A DNA stretch of 64,000 bases from CAZYTM01 sp964649725 (GTDB lineage: Bacteria > Desulfobacterota > Desulfuromonadia > Geobacterales > Geobacteraceae). A program made the translations under genes and the position numbers. Shown here one piece after another: positions 49,890 through 58,461 of this stretch; position 1 is the stretch's first letter, and each line of letters opens with the position of its first letter. The notes under the pieces were generated by a model. That model ran no database searches. It was given only the letters and a program-made list of their open reading frames with translations, and had not been told where the DNA came from. The stretch spans positions 186,001 through 250,000 of the forward strand of contig CAZYTM010000001.1 of the NCBI GenBank assembly GCA_964649725.1, read 5' to 3'.

Positions 49890-50954
49890 CTACTTCTTCC
49901 CCTTCAGGCTGTATACGTAGGCCAGTATCTCGGCCACCGCGGCATAGAGGGCCTCGGGGATCTCCTGCCCCTCTTCCACCTGGGCATAGAGCTCGCGGGC
50001 GAGGAAGCGGTTCTCCACCAGGGTTATGTCGTTTTCGCGGGCGATCTCCTTGATCCGCTGGGCCATGAAGTCGATCCCCTTGGCTATCACTATCGGCGCC
50101 CCCATCTTTTCCCGTTCGTACTTGAGAGCCACAGCAAAATGGGTCGGGTTGGTCACTACCACGTCGGCAAGCGGGATTATCTTCTTCAGCCGCCGCCTTG
50201 CCTGGGCGATCTGCATCTGCTTGAGTCGCGACTTGACCTGCGGATCCCCCTCGATATCCTTATGCTCATCCTTCACCTCCTGCTTGGTCATCTTCAGATT
50301 CTGCATGTAGCGCCATTTGACAAAGGCAAGGTCGATCACCGCCAGGATCAGCATCAACCCGCAGGTATGGAGTACCAGTTTGAAGGAGAGATGGCTGACA
50401 AAATCGATGATCCCCTGGATATCACTCTCCACCAGGTAGATTATGTTATTCAACTCGTCCCGCAGGATACGATAGGCTATGTAGCCGACCAGCAGGATCT
50501 TTACCAGCCCCTTGAAGGCGGTCATCACCGCTTCGCTGTTGAAGAGCCGCGCCACCCCCTGCAGCGGGTTGATCCTTTTCAGGTCGATACCGAGTTTCCC
50601 CGGGGCGATGGTCACCCCCCCCTGGCTATAGTTGATGACAATGCCGGCAGCTATGACAATCAGGACGAATGGTGCCAGGGTGGCGCCGATAGAGATGAAG
50701 AGCTTGAGGAATATCCGGTAGACCTCCATCTGGGTGCCGTTGAACGTCGCTGCCCCGCTGAGGATCTCGTGGGTGCTGTTGCGCAAGGTGGCAACCATGT
50801 AGCTACCGGTAGCATATAGTGCGACAAAGGCGACCAGCAGGCTGACCGTGGCGGACATCTCCATGCTGCGCGGGATGTTCCCCTTCTCTTTGGCATCGGC
50901 CAGCCGCTTGCTGGTAGGCTGTTCGGTTTTGGATTGCTTGTCCTCGTCCGCCAT
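49890..50954 (-). CDS. flhB: FlhB, export gate and substrate-specificity switch
   Basis: A 354-aa protein with four membrane helices and the autocleavage motif N269-P-T-H272 (VVVTNPTHFAVALKYE). The N-terminus has the usual EQPTSKRLADAKEKGNI. Together with FliK it switches export from rod/hook to filament proteins. Last gene of fliL-M-N-O-P-Q-R-flhB. Its usual neighbour flhA is separated by the integron region. Confidence 0.96.
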   Translation of the reverse strand: MADEDKQSKTEQPTSKRLADAKEKGNIPRSMEMSATVSLLVAFVALYATGSYMVATLRNSTHEILSGAATFNGTQMEVYRIFLKLFISIGATLAPFVLIVIAAGIVINYSQGGVTIAPGKLGIDLKRINPLQGVARLFNSEAVMTAFKGLVKILLVGYIAYRILRDELNNIIYLVESDIQGIIDFVSHLSFKLVLHTCGLMLILAVIDLAFVKWRYMQNLKMTKQEVKDEHKDIEGDPQVKSRLKQMQIAQARRRLKKIIPLADVVVTNPTHFAVALKYEREKMGAPIVIAKGIDFMAQRIKEIARENDITLVENRFLARELYAQVEEGQEIPEALYAAVAEILAYVYSLKGKK

Positions 50955-50963
50955 AAGCCCCTC

Positions 50964-51749
50964 TCAGGTGAGCAGCTTGATTAAAGCGGCAATCTGGCGG
51001 ACCAGGTTAGAAAAGGCGATTTCGATGGTCTTGATGAAGACCGGCAACGACAGCCCGAGAAGGAGAAATCCGATGCCGATATTGAGGGGCATGCTGACAA
51101 AGAAGACATTCATCTGCGGGAAGATACGCGCCATCACACCGAGGACGACGCTGGTAACCAGCAGCGCCGCCATTACCGGTGCAGCCAGTTTGATGGCCAG
51201 GACAAAGATGTTGCCGGTTATGGCTATGACAAATCTGAGCAGTTCGCTGCTCATGTGCCAGCCACCTAAGGGTATCACCTGGTAGCTCTCCACTGCGGCC
51301 CGGAGGAAATAGTGGTGGGTGCCGAGTACCATAAAGAGGAGCATGGCGAGTAGATTCTGCAGTAAAGCCAGGGTCGAGGTCTGCTGCCCCATGGTCGGGT
51401 CGAACAGCATGGAGATGGAGAGCCCCATCTGCATGCCGACCAGTTGACCGCAAAAATCGACGGCCGCGAAGACCGACTGGGCCAGCAGCCCCAGTGTCAG
51501 GCCGATAAGGGTCTCACAGGTGATAAGTATGATCAGCGAGGGGGTATCGTTCGGCAACACCAGAGGTTTGAGCTGCAGCACCGGGAAGAGGAGCAGGGTC
51601 ATGACCAGTACGGCAGAAGCCTTGATCCGCATCGGCACCAGATGGCCGCCGAATATCGGGATTACGGCAAAGATACCGGCCATCCGCCCCATCACCAGGG
51701 TGAAGAGGGTAAAGTCACCGATAGTGGTGAACGGGAGTCCGGCTGTCAT
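50964..51749 (-). CDS. fliR: FliR, export apparatus membrane protein
   Basis: A 261-aa protein with about six membrane helices (LVMGRMAGIFAVIPIFGGHLVPMRIKA, SVFAAVDFCGQLVGMQMGLSISMLFDP), a gate component with FliP and FliQ. Start at ATG 51749 after GAGGAAG; longer readings run into fliQ. It ends 9 bp before flhB. Confidence 0.95.
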   Translation of the reverse strand: MTAGLPFTTIGDFTLFTLVMGRMAGIFAVIPIFGGHLVPMRIKASAVLVMTLLLFPVLQLKPLVLPNDTPSLIILITCETLIGLTLGLLAQSVFAAVDFCGQLVGMQMGLSISMLFDPTMGQQTSTLALLQNLLAMLLFMVLGTHHYFLRAAVESYQVIPLGGWHMSSELLRFVIAITGNIFVLAIKLAAPVMAALLVTSVVLGVMARIFPQMNVFFVSMPLNIGIGFLLLGLSLPVFIKTIEIAFSNLVRQIAALIKLLT

Positions 51750-51751
51750 CT

Positions 51752-52021
51752 CTACTTCCTCATGGACGAGATCATGCCGAACACCTCGCGGGTAAAGTCG
51801 CACATATAGCTCATCATCCAGGGGAAGAAGATGATCATCGCCACCATCACGGCGACGATCTTCGGCACAAAGGAGAGGGTCGCCTCATTGATCGAGGTTA
51901 CCGCCTGGAATATACTGATCAGTAGCCCGACCAGCAGACTGAAGATGAGTAGCGGTGCCGACAGCAGCAGGGTCACCTCGAAGCAGCGACGGGCCAATTG
52001 CACAACCAGCTCTGGAGTCAT
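51752..52021 (-). CDS. fliQ: FliQ, export apparatus membrane protein
   Basis: An 89-aa two-helix protein: MTPELVVQLARRCFEVTLLLSAPLLIFSLLVGLLISIFQAVTSINEATLSFVPK. The normal length of FliQ, so ATG 52021 is taken rather than the longer reading, which runs into the gap. Separated from fliP by a 205-bp gap with the structured repeat copy 3. Confidence 0.95.
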   Translation of the reverse strand: MTPELVVQLARRCFEVTLLLSAPLLIFSLLVGLLISIFQAVTSINEATLSFVPKIVAVMVAMIIFFPWMMSYMCDFTREVFGMISSMRK

Positions 52022-52107
52022 AAGAAGACCTCGCTTGATACTGAAAAACTCTGCTCCCCGAAGGAGATTACGATGCACGATGAACAGCGGATTTTGCTTC
52101 AGCAAGC

Positions 52108-52225
52108 GGAACGCGATTTTTACCCAAGGTCAAGGCGCCCAAGGATCGACGCGGAGTCGTAGCAGCGCTACGCCGCACAAGGATATCAGCAGGGCAACGC
52201 CGAGATTGCGTAAAAGGCGCGTTCC
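52108..52225 (+). repeat. Structured dispersed repeat, copy 3 (fliP-fliQ gap)
   Basis: 118 bp bounded by GGAACGCG...CGCGTTCC, inner hairpin CGTAGC-AGC-GCTACG. It ends 1 nt from the fliP stop codon. Same orientation, relative to the - strand gene in front, as the copies behind flgH and flgG. Confidence 0.85.
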
Positions 52226-52226
52226 C

Positions 52227-52982
52227 TCACCCAAAGCTTTTGACCAGCGACCCCACCACCAATCCCCACCCATCCACCAGCACAAAGAGGAGGATCTTGA
52301 ACGGCAGCGAGATCATGATCGGCGGCAGCATCATCATCCCCATCGACATCAGCACCGACGCGACCACCATGTCTACCACCAGAAATGGCAGATAAATGAG
52401 AAAGCCGATCTGGAATGCGGTCCGCAGTTCGGAGATGAGAAATGCCGGCATGATGGTGAGGGTCGGGATGTCATCGGCGTTTTTCGGCCGTGGCAACTTG
52501 GAGAGACTGATGAAGAGGGCCAGATCCTTCTCCCTGGTCTGGGAGAGCATGAATTTGCGCAGTGGTGCCACTGCCTTGCGAAATGCATCCTCCTGGCTGA
52601 GGGTCTGGGCCTTATAGGGCTGCAGCGCATCACGGTTTATCTGCTGCCAGACCGGACTCATGATGAAGAAGGTGATGAAGAGCGACAGCCCAATGACGAT
52701 CTGGTTCGATGGTGCCTGCTGGGTCCCCATGGCGTTGCGCAGAAATGAGAGCACCACGACGATGCGGGTAAATGAGGTGGTCAGAATGAGCAGTCCTGGC
52801 GCCAGCGACAGGATGGTCATGAGGAAGAATATCTGCAGCACTACCGATACGTCACCCGGCTTGCTCACCTTGCCGACCCCGACACTGACGGTCGGCAGAG
52901 CCAGAGGTTCGGCCAGTGCAACTCCGGCTAAGAGGATGACCAGCCCCCCGGCCAATAATCCTCCCCACCGGCAGCGCTTCAT
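52227..52982 (-). CDS. fliP: FliP, export apparatus membrane protein
   Basis: A 251-aa protein with signal peptide (LLAGGLVILLAGVALA) and FliP signatures SLAPGLLILTTSFTRIVVVLSFLRNAMGTQQ and LISELRTAFQIGFLIYLPFLVVDMVVASVLMSMGMMMLPPI. Core of the export gate. Overlaps fliO by 4 bp. Confidence 0.96.
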   Translation of the reverse strand: MKRCRWGGLLAGGLVILLAGVALAEPLALPTVSVGVGKVSKPGDVSVVLQIFFLMTILSLAPGLLILTTSFTRIVVVLSFLRNAMGTQQAPSNQIVIGLSLFITFFIMSPVWQQINRDALQPYKAQTLSQEDAFRKAVAPLRKFMLSQTREKDLALFISLSKLPRPKNADDIPTLTIMPAFLISELRTAFQIGFLIYLPFLVVDMVVASVLMSMGMMMLPPIMISLPFKILLFVLVDGWGLVVGSLVKSFG

Positions 52983-53458
52983 GACGGCGCCCCAGGTTTA
53001 CGACCAAAGGTCATGCCGCTCTCCCAGAGAGCCGGCAATCCTGTCGACATGGTAGTAAGCCGCTCTTTCAAACCAGTCACCAGTCTGGCATGCCGCGGCT
53101 CCTCGATCACCTCTATCTCTTCCAGCAGCTCGACCTGCTTGATGAACTGCACTCCGTCAGTGCCATCGCTAAGGAGCAGGTATTCACCCCCGACCTCGAC
53201 CAGCAACAGCGATTTCTTCGGTGCCAGGTAGCGGCTCTCCACCACCCGGATATATCTTGGTACCGCAGTCGACTGCCCCATCCCCCCCAGCCAGCGGCGT
53301 GCCGCCACCTGGGCTAGACAGATCAGCCCGATTACCAGCGCCAGAGCAGCGATCATCTGTATCACAGCAGTAATAATGGAAAAATCGCCTGCCTGGTCGG
53401 CAGCCCAGGCAGGCCAGGGGACAAAAACCCCAATAATTAAAAATTTACCGATGCTCAC
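52979..53458 (-). CDS. fliO: FliO, export apparatus assembly protein
   Basis: A 159-aa protein: signal-like start, one membrane helix (ITAVIQMIAALALVIGLICLAQVAA), then the FliO domain (IRVVESRYLAPKKSLLLVEVGGEYLLLSDGTDGVQFI). Assists FliP assembly. Overlaps fliN and fliP. Confidence 0.88.
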   Translation of the reverse strand: MSIGKFLIIGVFVPWPAWAADQAGDFSIITAVIQMIAALALVIGLICLAQVAARRWLGGMGQSTAVPRYIRVVESRYLAPKKSLLLVEVGGEYLLLSDGTDGVQFIKQVELLEEIEVIEEPRHARLVTGLKERLTTMSTGLPALWESGMTFGRKPGAPS

Positions 53459-53754
53459 AGGACTTTCTCCACTCTCTCATTCGGACTGACTATGTCGACC
53501 AGCCGGATTCCGAACTTCTCATTTACCACTACCGCCTCGCCGCGTGCCACCAGCTTGGAATTGACAAAAACATCGAGCGGCTCACCAGCCAGCTTGGTCA
53601 ACTCCACCACTGCCCCCTGATTGAGCTGCAGCACATCTTTCACCAGCAGCTTGGTCCGGCCAAGCTCCACGGTCAGCTGCAAGGGGATATCGAGAATAAA
53701 ATCGAGGCTCTTTCTCTCCTGATCGAGCTCAATTTTGTCGAGTGTATCATTCAC
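53455..53754 (-). CDS. fliN: FliN, flagellar switch protein
   Basis: A 99-aa protein: LDFILDIPLQLTVELGRTKLLVKDVLQLNQGAVVELTKLAGEPLDVFVNSKLVARGEAVVVNEKFGIRLVDIV, the FliN/SpoA domain. It is the short form, without an N-terminal extension. Part of the C-ring. Overlaps fliM and fliO by 4 bp. Confidence 0.95.
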   Translation of the reverse strand: MNDTLDKIELDQERKSLDFILDIPLQLTVELGRTKLLVKDVLQLNQGAVVELTKLAGEPLDVFVNSKLVARGEAVVVNEKFGIRLVDIVSPNERVEKVL

Positions 53755-54734
53755 TGTGCACCCCCCTTGTCAATCACGCGTGTCACCTGCAGCGCCTTGT
53801 TCCCGTAACGAACTCCCGGAATACCGTAAAATTTTTCCACCCCGCCAACCTTCAGTACCAGTTCACCATGGCTCTGTTTGTCGAGCATGATAGTATCTCC
53901 AGGGATCAGATTAAGCAGCTCGGCCAGGCTGATGGTAGCGTTCCCCATCTCAACTGCAGCATCCAGCGGCGCCTGCAACAGTTCGTCAGAGAGACGGAAG
54001 GCCCACTGCGGGTCGACTGCCATGACGTCGAACTGCACCCCGGTGCGGAGTTTGTCCCGGATCGGGTCTATGGTCATGTTCGGCACCACAAAGACCATGT
54101 TGCCGACATTCTCCTCGATATTGATCTTCAGCGCCATGGTCACGACCTGATATTCGGCCGGGACGATATTGACCAGCCGCGGATTCATCTCCAGACGGAG
54201 CAGGTTCATCTTCACCCCGTGCAGAGGTGCCCAGGCCTTTTCCATATCGGTCAGGATATCCTTGGTGATCTTTTCTACCAGGCGCAGCTCAATAGAGGTG
54301 AAGAGCCGGTTCCCTGCCGGGATCGCGGTAGAGCCGGTACCACCCAGGACACTGTCGATAATGGAGAAGACAAAGGCGCTGTCCATGGCAATCAGTGCCG
54401 CCCCCTTGAGCGGTTCGATCTTGAATATTGCCATGCAGACCGGGGTAGGCAATGTCATCATGAAATCATCGAATTTGAACGCCCTTGCCCCGACCTTTTT
54501 GATCTCCACCATCTTCCGCAGCCGGTTGGACAAGGTGACCCTGCTGTAACGGATAAAGCTGTCATAGATGATATCGAGGTTCGGCACGTACCCCTTGTTG
54601 GAGTCACTGTTGAACAGGTCATAACTGGCCACCCCCCCTGCTTCCTTGGCCAACTCCTTCTCCGGCTCGATACGCCCCTCAAAGACCGCTTCAAGAAGGG
54701 CTTCGATCTCATCTTTGGTCAGAATCTTCTCCAT
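53751..54734 (-). CDS. fliM: FliM, flagellar switch protein
   Basis: A 327-aa C-ring protein: MEKILTKDEIEALLEAVFEG at the N-terminus (the usual CheY-binding end), middle domain (YSRVTLSNRLRKMVEIKKVGARAFKFDDFMMTLPTPVCMAIFKIEPLKGAALIAMDS) and a C-terminal SpoA part (LAELLNLIPGDTIMLDKQSHG). Overlaps fliN. Confidence 0.95.
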   Translation of the reverse strand: MEKILTKDEIEALLEAVFEGRIEPEKELAKEAGGVASYDLFNSDSNKGYVPNLDIIYDSFIRYSRVTLSNRLRKMVEIKKVGARAFKFDDFMMTLPTPVCMAIFKIEPLKGAALIAMDSAFVFSIIDSVLGGTGSTAIPAGNRLFTSIELRLVEKITKDILTDMEKAWAPLHGVKMNLLRLEMNPRLVNIVPAEYQVVTMALKINIEENVGNMVFVVPNMTIDPIRDKLRTGVQFDVMAVDPQWAFRLSDELLQAPLDAAVEMGNATISLAELLNLIPGDTIMLDKQSHGELVLKVGGVEKFYGIPGVRYGNKALQVTRVIDKGGAQ

Positions 54735-54742
54735 GTCAGCCC

Positions 54743-55297
54743 CTATTGCACCACGAAATCGGTAAAGTAGACCTTGGTAACTTTGCCGGGGGGTACGATC
54801 TTGTTGGTAGCCGCGAGGATCTCTTCCCGCAGCTGGTTTTTCCCCTGCAGATCCTGTATATCCTGCAGCGTCTTGGTGGTCAGCAGGACCAGAATGGCAT
54901 CCCGCAGCGGAGCCTGGCGCGGATCGAGTTCACCTTTCACCTCCGGCCCGGAGGTTTCGAACTCCACCTTTACCTTCAGATAGCGGATATCCTGACCGTC
55001 ATAGATATTTACTATGAAGGGCTCAAGGGGATAGTTTGTCGAATTTGCACCACTCTTCTCCCCGCCGCCACCATGTCCACCGCCACCATGCCCGCCCGAC
55101 TTGGGTGCTTCCGCCTTGGGCGCTCCATGAGCTCCTGCTTCGGTCTTGGCCGCTGATTTGCTACCGCCGGCAAACACCATTATCACCACCACGATCAGCA
55201 CCACCGCTGCCACAGCAGCACCGATGATGATGAACAGCTTCTTCTTGTCTTTGGCCGGTGCGCTCTCTTCCGGGGCCTGGTCTTCCTTGGCAGCCAT
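54743..55297 (-). CDS. fliL: FliL, stator-associated basal body protein
   Basis: A 184-aa protein: one membrane helix (LFIIIGAAVAAVVLIVVVIMVF), a flexible Gly/His-rich linker (GGHGGGGHGGGG), and a periplasmic FliL domain (TNYPLEPFIVNIYDGQDIRYLKVKVEFE, LRDAILVLLTTKTLQDIQ). It surrounds the stator. First gene of its operon, with a consensus sigma-54 promoter about 60 bp upstream. Confidence 0.93.
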   Translation of the reverse strand: MAAKEDQAPEESAPAKDKKKLFIIIGAAVAAVVLIVVVIMVFAGGSKSAAKTEAGAHGAPKAEAPKSGGHGGGGHGGGGEKSGANSTNYPLEPFIVNIYDGQDIRYLKVKVEFETSGPEVKGELDPRQAPLRDAILVLLTTKTLQDIQDLQGKNQLREEILAATNKIVPPGKVTKVYFTDFVVQ

Positions 55298-55358
55298 CCG
55301 TTATCCTCCTTACCCATGGAATGGGACCGATATATCTACCAATAATAACCTGAGCAGT

Positions 55359-55374
55359 TGCAACCGTAGTGCCA
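55359..55374 (-). promoter_or_regulatory. Sigma-54 promoter of the fliL operon
   Basis: On the - strand: TGGCAC-N5-TTGCA, a full match to the consensus. Predicted leader about 50 nt. The best sigma-54 site in the window. The rest of the 311-bp gap 55298-55608 holds the hairpin behind flgE and no gene. Confidence 0.82.
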
Positions 55375-55570
55375 GTTACGCAAAACGCTTCTCAGCAAGG
55401 CTCTACGGCCTTCGCAAATCTTGCCGGCGATAAGTCCGGGAGGGGCTCGCTACCTGTTATTGCTAATCAAACCTTGAAAGGCCGCTACTGGCGGCTACTT
55501 GACTATAAAAGGGAGCGACGGGTTTTTGGAAGAGTCTGGGTCAATGTTTTGACTATGATGGTTAGAGAGT

Positions 55571-55594
55571 ACGGAGGGGGAGACCCCCCTCCGT
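55571..55594 (-). terminator. Hairpin behind flgE
   Basis: 10-bp perfect stem ACGGAGGGGG/CCCCCTCCGT, 4-nt loop, 14 nt after the flgE stop. No T-run follows on the - strand. Probable end of the fliG...flgE operon. Confidence 0.6.
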
Positions 55595-55608
55595 CATTGC
55601 AGAACAGC

Positions 55609-57228
55609 CTAGCGCTTGAGGTTCAGGACCTCCTGGAGCATCTCGTCGGCTGTTGTGATAGTCTTGGAATTGGCCGAATAGCCCCGCTGGGTTGTTATCA
55701 TTTTGACAAACTGGGCCGCCATATCGACATTGCTCTGTTCCAGCGAGTTGGAGAGTATCTTGCCGACCCCCGGGGTACTGGCGGTCGAGAGTTGCGGTTG
55801 CCCCGAGGTCAGGGTCTCCTCGAACATCGTCCCTCCAGCCTTGAAGAGACCGGTAGCTGCCGAGAACTTGGCCAGCGACACCTGGGCGATCTTCTGCAAC
55901 TGCCCGTTGGAATAGACCCCGTTCACATAACCCTTGTCATCCACTGTTACTTTCATCAATGTCCCCTGATAGTAGCCGTCCTGGGTCTGGGAGGTGACGA
56001 TGGAAGGGCTGGCGTACTGCGTGGTGGCACCAACCCCGAGGTCGATCAGTATTGCCTGGGGAGCGGTCACTCCACCGGCAAAGGTGATATTCTGTGCAGC
56101 TGTTGCGGCCGGCGTCTGGGTCACCAGGGCACCGCTGGCATTAAAGGCAAGGGTACCGTTAACCGGGCTGCCGGCAGTCGCATCAGGGATGATGACATGC
56201 CAGTCCCAGGAGTTGGCGGCGGTTTTACGGAAATAGGTGGTTGCAGTATGGGCATTCCCCTGGGAATCGTAGATAGTCATGCTGGTGGAGAAGTTTGAGG
56301 TCGCCACCGGATTGGCCGCGTCCCATGGGAGAGTATTGGCCACACCGTCAGCAGTAGCCACCGGTGCCGAAGCAGCGGCAGTCTGGACCATTGCGGAGAA
56401 ATCGACAGCAACGGTCTGGGCTGCGCCATTCAAGGTAATGGTATTGGTAGAGGCATAGGCCTGGGCCGAAAGTGCCCCGCCGACACCGCTGAAATTGGCC
56501 GTGCCGGTTATAGGAGAACCGGTCGTTGCTCCTGCTATTGCAGCTGACCAGTTCCAGATATTGCCGGCACCGGAGTATGTCATGGTAACGGTTGCCGCAT
56601 GGGCGATCCCGGCATCATCGTAAGCCGTTGCTACTGCAGTGGCTGGCGTGGTACCGGTATTCAGGTTACCGGTCATGGCGATATTGGCAGTCTTGGTGCT
56701 GGCTGTTGTCCCGGGGATCGCCTGGGTAGAGTCCAGATTGACCACCATGTTTACATTGGCGGTCATGTTCGGCGGGGTCGTGGCAAAGTTGGTCAGATCT
56801 ATTGCCCCCAGAACGCCGTTGGACTGACCTGTGGCGGGGATGATGCCATACCCCAGCACCTGCGACCCCTCGGGGTTGACCAGAATCTGGTCCTTATCGA
56901 AGTGGAAGGCCCCGGCCCGCGTGTACTGTCGACCGGCGTTGCTCTGCAGGATAAAAAACGAGTCCCCCTGGATTGCCAGGTCAGTGCTGCTCTCGGTACT
57001 TTCGAACGACCCCTGGGTGAACTGGTTCTCCACCGACTGGATCTGGACGCCGCGCCCTATCTGCGAGCCGCCGGAAATAGTGCTGGAGAGGACATCGGAG
57101 AAGAGCATCCGCCCCTGTTTGAAACCGGTGGTATTGACGTTGGAGATATTGTTGCCGATTACCGACATCGCTTCGCCGTTAGCGGCAAGGCCGCTGATGC
57201 CGGTATATAGTGCAGATGTAACGCTCAT
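55609..57228 (-). CDS. flgE: FlgE hook protein (long, with duplicated middle module)
   Basis: A 539-aa hook protein: N-terminal SALYTGISGLAANGEAMSVIGNNISNVNTTGFKQGR and C-terminal LEQSNVDMAAQFVKMITTQRGYSANSKTITTADEMLQEV. Longer than most (about 400). The middle holds two copies of a module, A at about 196-258 and B at about 312-372, each with YD(D/S)-x-G-x-AH near its start and a G-S-P-(I/V)-x-G-T-x-x-F stretch near its end. Confidence 0.95.
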   Translation of the reverse strand: MSVTSALYTGISGLAANGEAMSVIGNNISNVNTTGFKQGRMLFSDVLSSTISGGSQIGRGVQIQSVENQFTQGSFESTESSTDLAIQGDSFFILQSNAGRQYTRAGAFHFDKDQILVNPEGSQVLGYGIIPATGQSNGVLGAIDLTNFATTPPNMTANVNMVVNLDSTQAIPGTTASTKTANIAMTGNLNTGTTPATAVATAYDDAGIAHAATVTMTYSGAGNIWNWSAAIAGATTGSPITGTANFSGVGGALSAQAYASTNTITLNGAAQTVAVDFSAMVQTAAASAPVATADGVANTLPWDAANPVATSNFSTSMTIYDSQGNAHTATTYFRKTAANSWDWHVIIPDATAGSPVNGTLAFNASGALVTQTPAATAAQNITFAGGVTAPQAILIDLGVGATTQYASPSIVTSQTQDGYYQGTLMKVTVDDKGYVNGVYSNGQLQKIAQVSLAKFSAATGLFKAGGTMFEETLTSGQPQLSTASTPGVGKILSNSLEQSNVDMAAQFVKMITTQRGYSANSKTITTADEMLQEVLNLKR

Positions 57229-57388
57229 GGATTGTCTCCTTTAGAGGAGAATCGTGCCCCTGGTTGTTCTCAGGAGGATTCACGACTCTCTGCCCGTGTT
57301 GATGTTTGCAGATGGGATGCGTCAAGCGGTCGGCATCCCCGGGCCCCCTTGGAGGACCGGCCCGTTGTTGCGTGCTTATTGTGGTCGG

Positions 57389-57778
57389 CTACAAGACCAC
57401 TGCCGAATCGATATTGGTGAAGACGTTCCCCTGCATCTGGCTCCGTTCCATGGCTGTTATCACGGTCCGGTTGTTGATGCTTACCAGGAGAGCCGCCTCA
57501 CCCAGCATGATGAGCGACTCCTTCCCACCCTTGCTGGCGACGTTGTTCACCGCGCCGGTCAGCTTGTCCATGTCAGCCGGGGAGAAGCTGATATTCCGCT
57601 CCCTGAGCCGTTCCTGGGCATGGCGGGAAAGTTTTACCTCGCTGCCAACGCTCTTCTCCTTGAGCAGTTCGGCGAAACCGCTCTGCTGCGGGTTGCCGTT
57701 TCTTGCCGCCGCTGGTTTCGTCGCAGCAGCAGGTGGCTGGATAATCAGAGGCTCCGGATAATAGACCCTGTTCAGCAC
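57389..57778 (-). CDS. TIGR02530-type flagellar operon protein
   Basis: A 129-aa protein with the conserved core VKLSRHAQERLRERNISFSPADMDKLTGAVNNVASKGGKESLIML and LLVSINNRTVITAMERSQMQGNVFTNIDSAVVL. This family is always between flgD and flgE and is required or helpful for hook formation, but its precise role is unknown. The first 40 residues are disordered. Sits 1 bp after flgD. A 160-bp gap to flgE shows no clear promoter. Confidence 0.88.
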   Translation of the reverse strand: MLNRVYYPEPLIIQPPAAATKPAAARNGNPQQSGFAELLKEKSVGSEVKLSRHAQERLRERNISFSPADMDKLTGAVNNVASKGGKESLIMLGEAALLVSINNRTVITAMERSQMQGNVFTNIDSAVVL

Positions 57779-57779
57779 T

Positions 57780-58439
57780 TTATTTCACCCCTTTCACAGT
57801 CAGTACATCGGCCAGTTGCACCTCGGTCCCACTTACACTCAGCAGCGGCTGGCCGTTTTCTATGCGGATACCGTCGACCTTCCCCCGCACCAGCGGGGTG
57901 CCGCTGAAAGTAGAGCCATCGGCATTGAGGCCAGTGACCCGGTATTGATAGATACCTGCCGGCAGAGTACTGTTCAGATTGTTCCGCCCATCCCAGGCAA
58001 GGATATTATCGCCGGCCGCGGCCGCACCGCCGGTCAATGTCCGGACGATGGTGCCGTTTTTGTCTGCTATCTCGATCTTTACCCTGGCGGCATTATGGTC
58101 GAGTCGGAAGCCGAGTTGCGTCTGCCCCCCTTGCTGCAGGTTCACCTGGGAACCGGCTGCCGATATTTCGCTTCCGATGAAGGATACCGCTGTCATACTG
58201 GCGGAACTGTTCATGCTCGCCATGAGGCTCTGCAGGTTGGTATTGGTGTTGTATGCCTGCTCCACCTGGGTCAGCTGCGCCAGTTGCGCGATGAATTGCG
58301 TGCTGTCCTGGGGGTTGAGCGGGTCCTGGTTCTGCAGCTGGGTCACGAACAGTTTGAGAAAATCGTCCTTGTTCATACCGGTCGACTTCTTCATCGCTGC
58401 CGCAGCCGCAGATGTATCGCTTGTTACTGAATTAACCAT
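57780..58439 (-). CDS. flgD: FlgD hook-cap protein
   Basis: A 219-aa hook scaffold protein: MNKDDFLKLFVTQLQNQDPLNPQDSTQFIAQLAQLTQVEQ at the N-terminus, then the Tudor/FlnIII part (LDHNAARVKIEIADKNGTIVRTL, GDNILAWDGRNNLNSTLPAGIYQYRV). Follows fliK by 22 bp. Confidence 0.95.
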   Translation of the reverse strand: MVNSVTSDTSAAAAAMKKSTGMNKDDFLKLFVTQLQNQDPLNPQDSTQFIAQLAQLTQVEQAYNTNTNLQSLMASMNSSASMTAVSFIGSEISAAGSQVNLQQGGQTQLGFRLDHNAARVKIEIADKNGTIVRTLTGGAAAAGDNILAWDGRNNLNSTLPAGIYQYRVTGLNADGSTFSGTPLVRGKVDGIRIENGQPLLSVSGTEVQLADVLTVKGVK

Positions 58440-58461
58440 GTATTTCCTCCTTTGCCACCCT

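Noticed and set aside
53742..54770. 342-codon + strand frame opposite fliM
   Set aside because: Shadow of fliM; His-, Asp- and Arg-rich without any motif.
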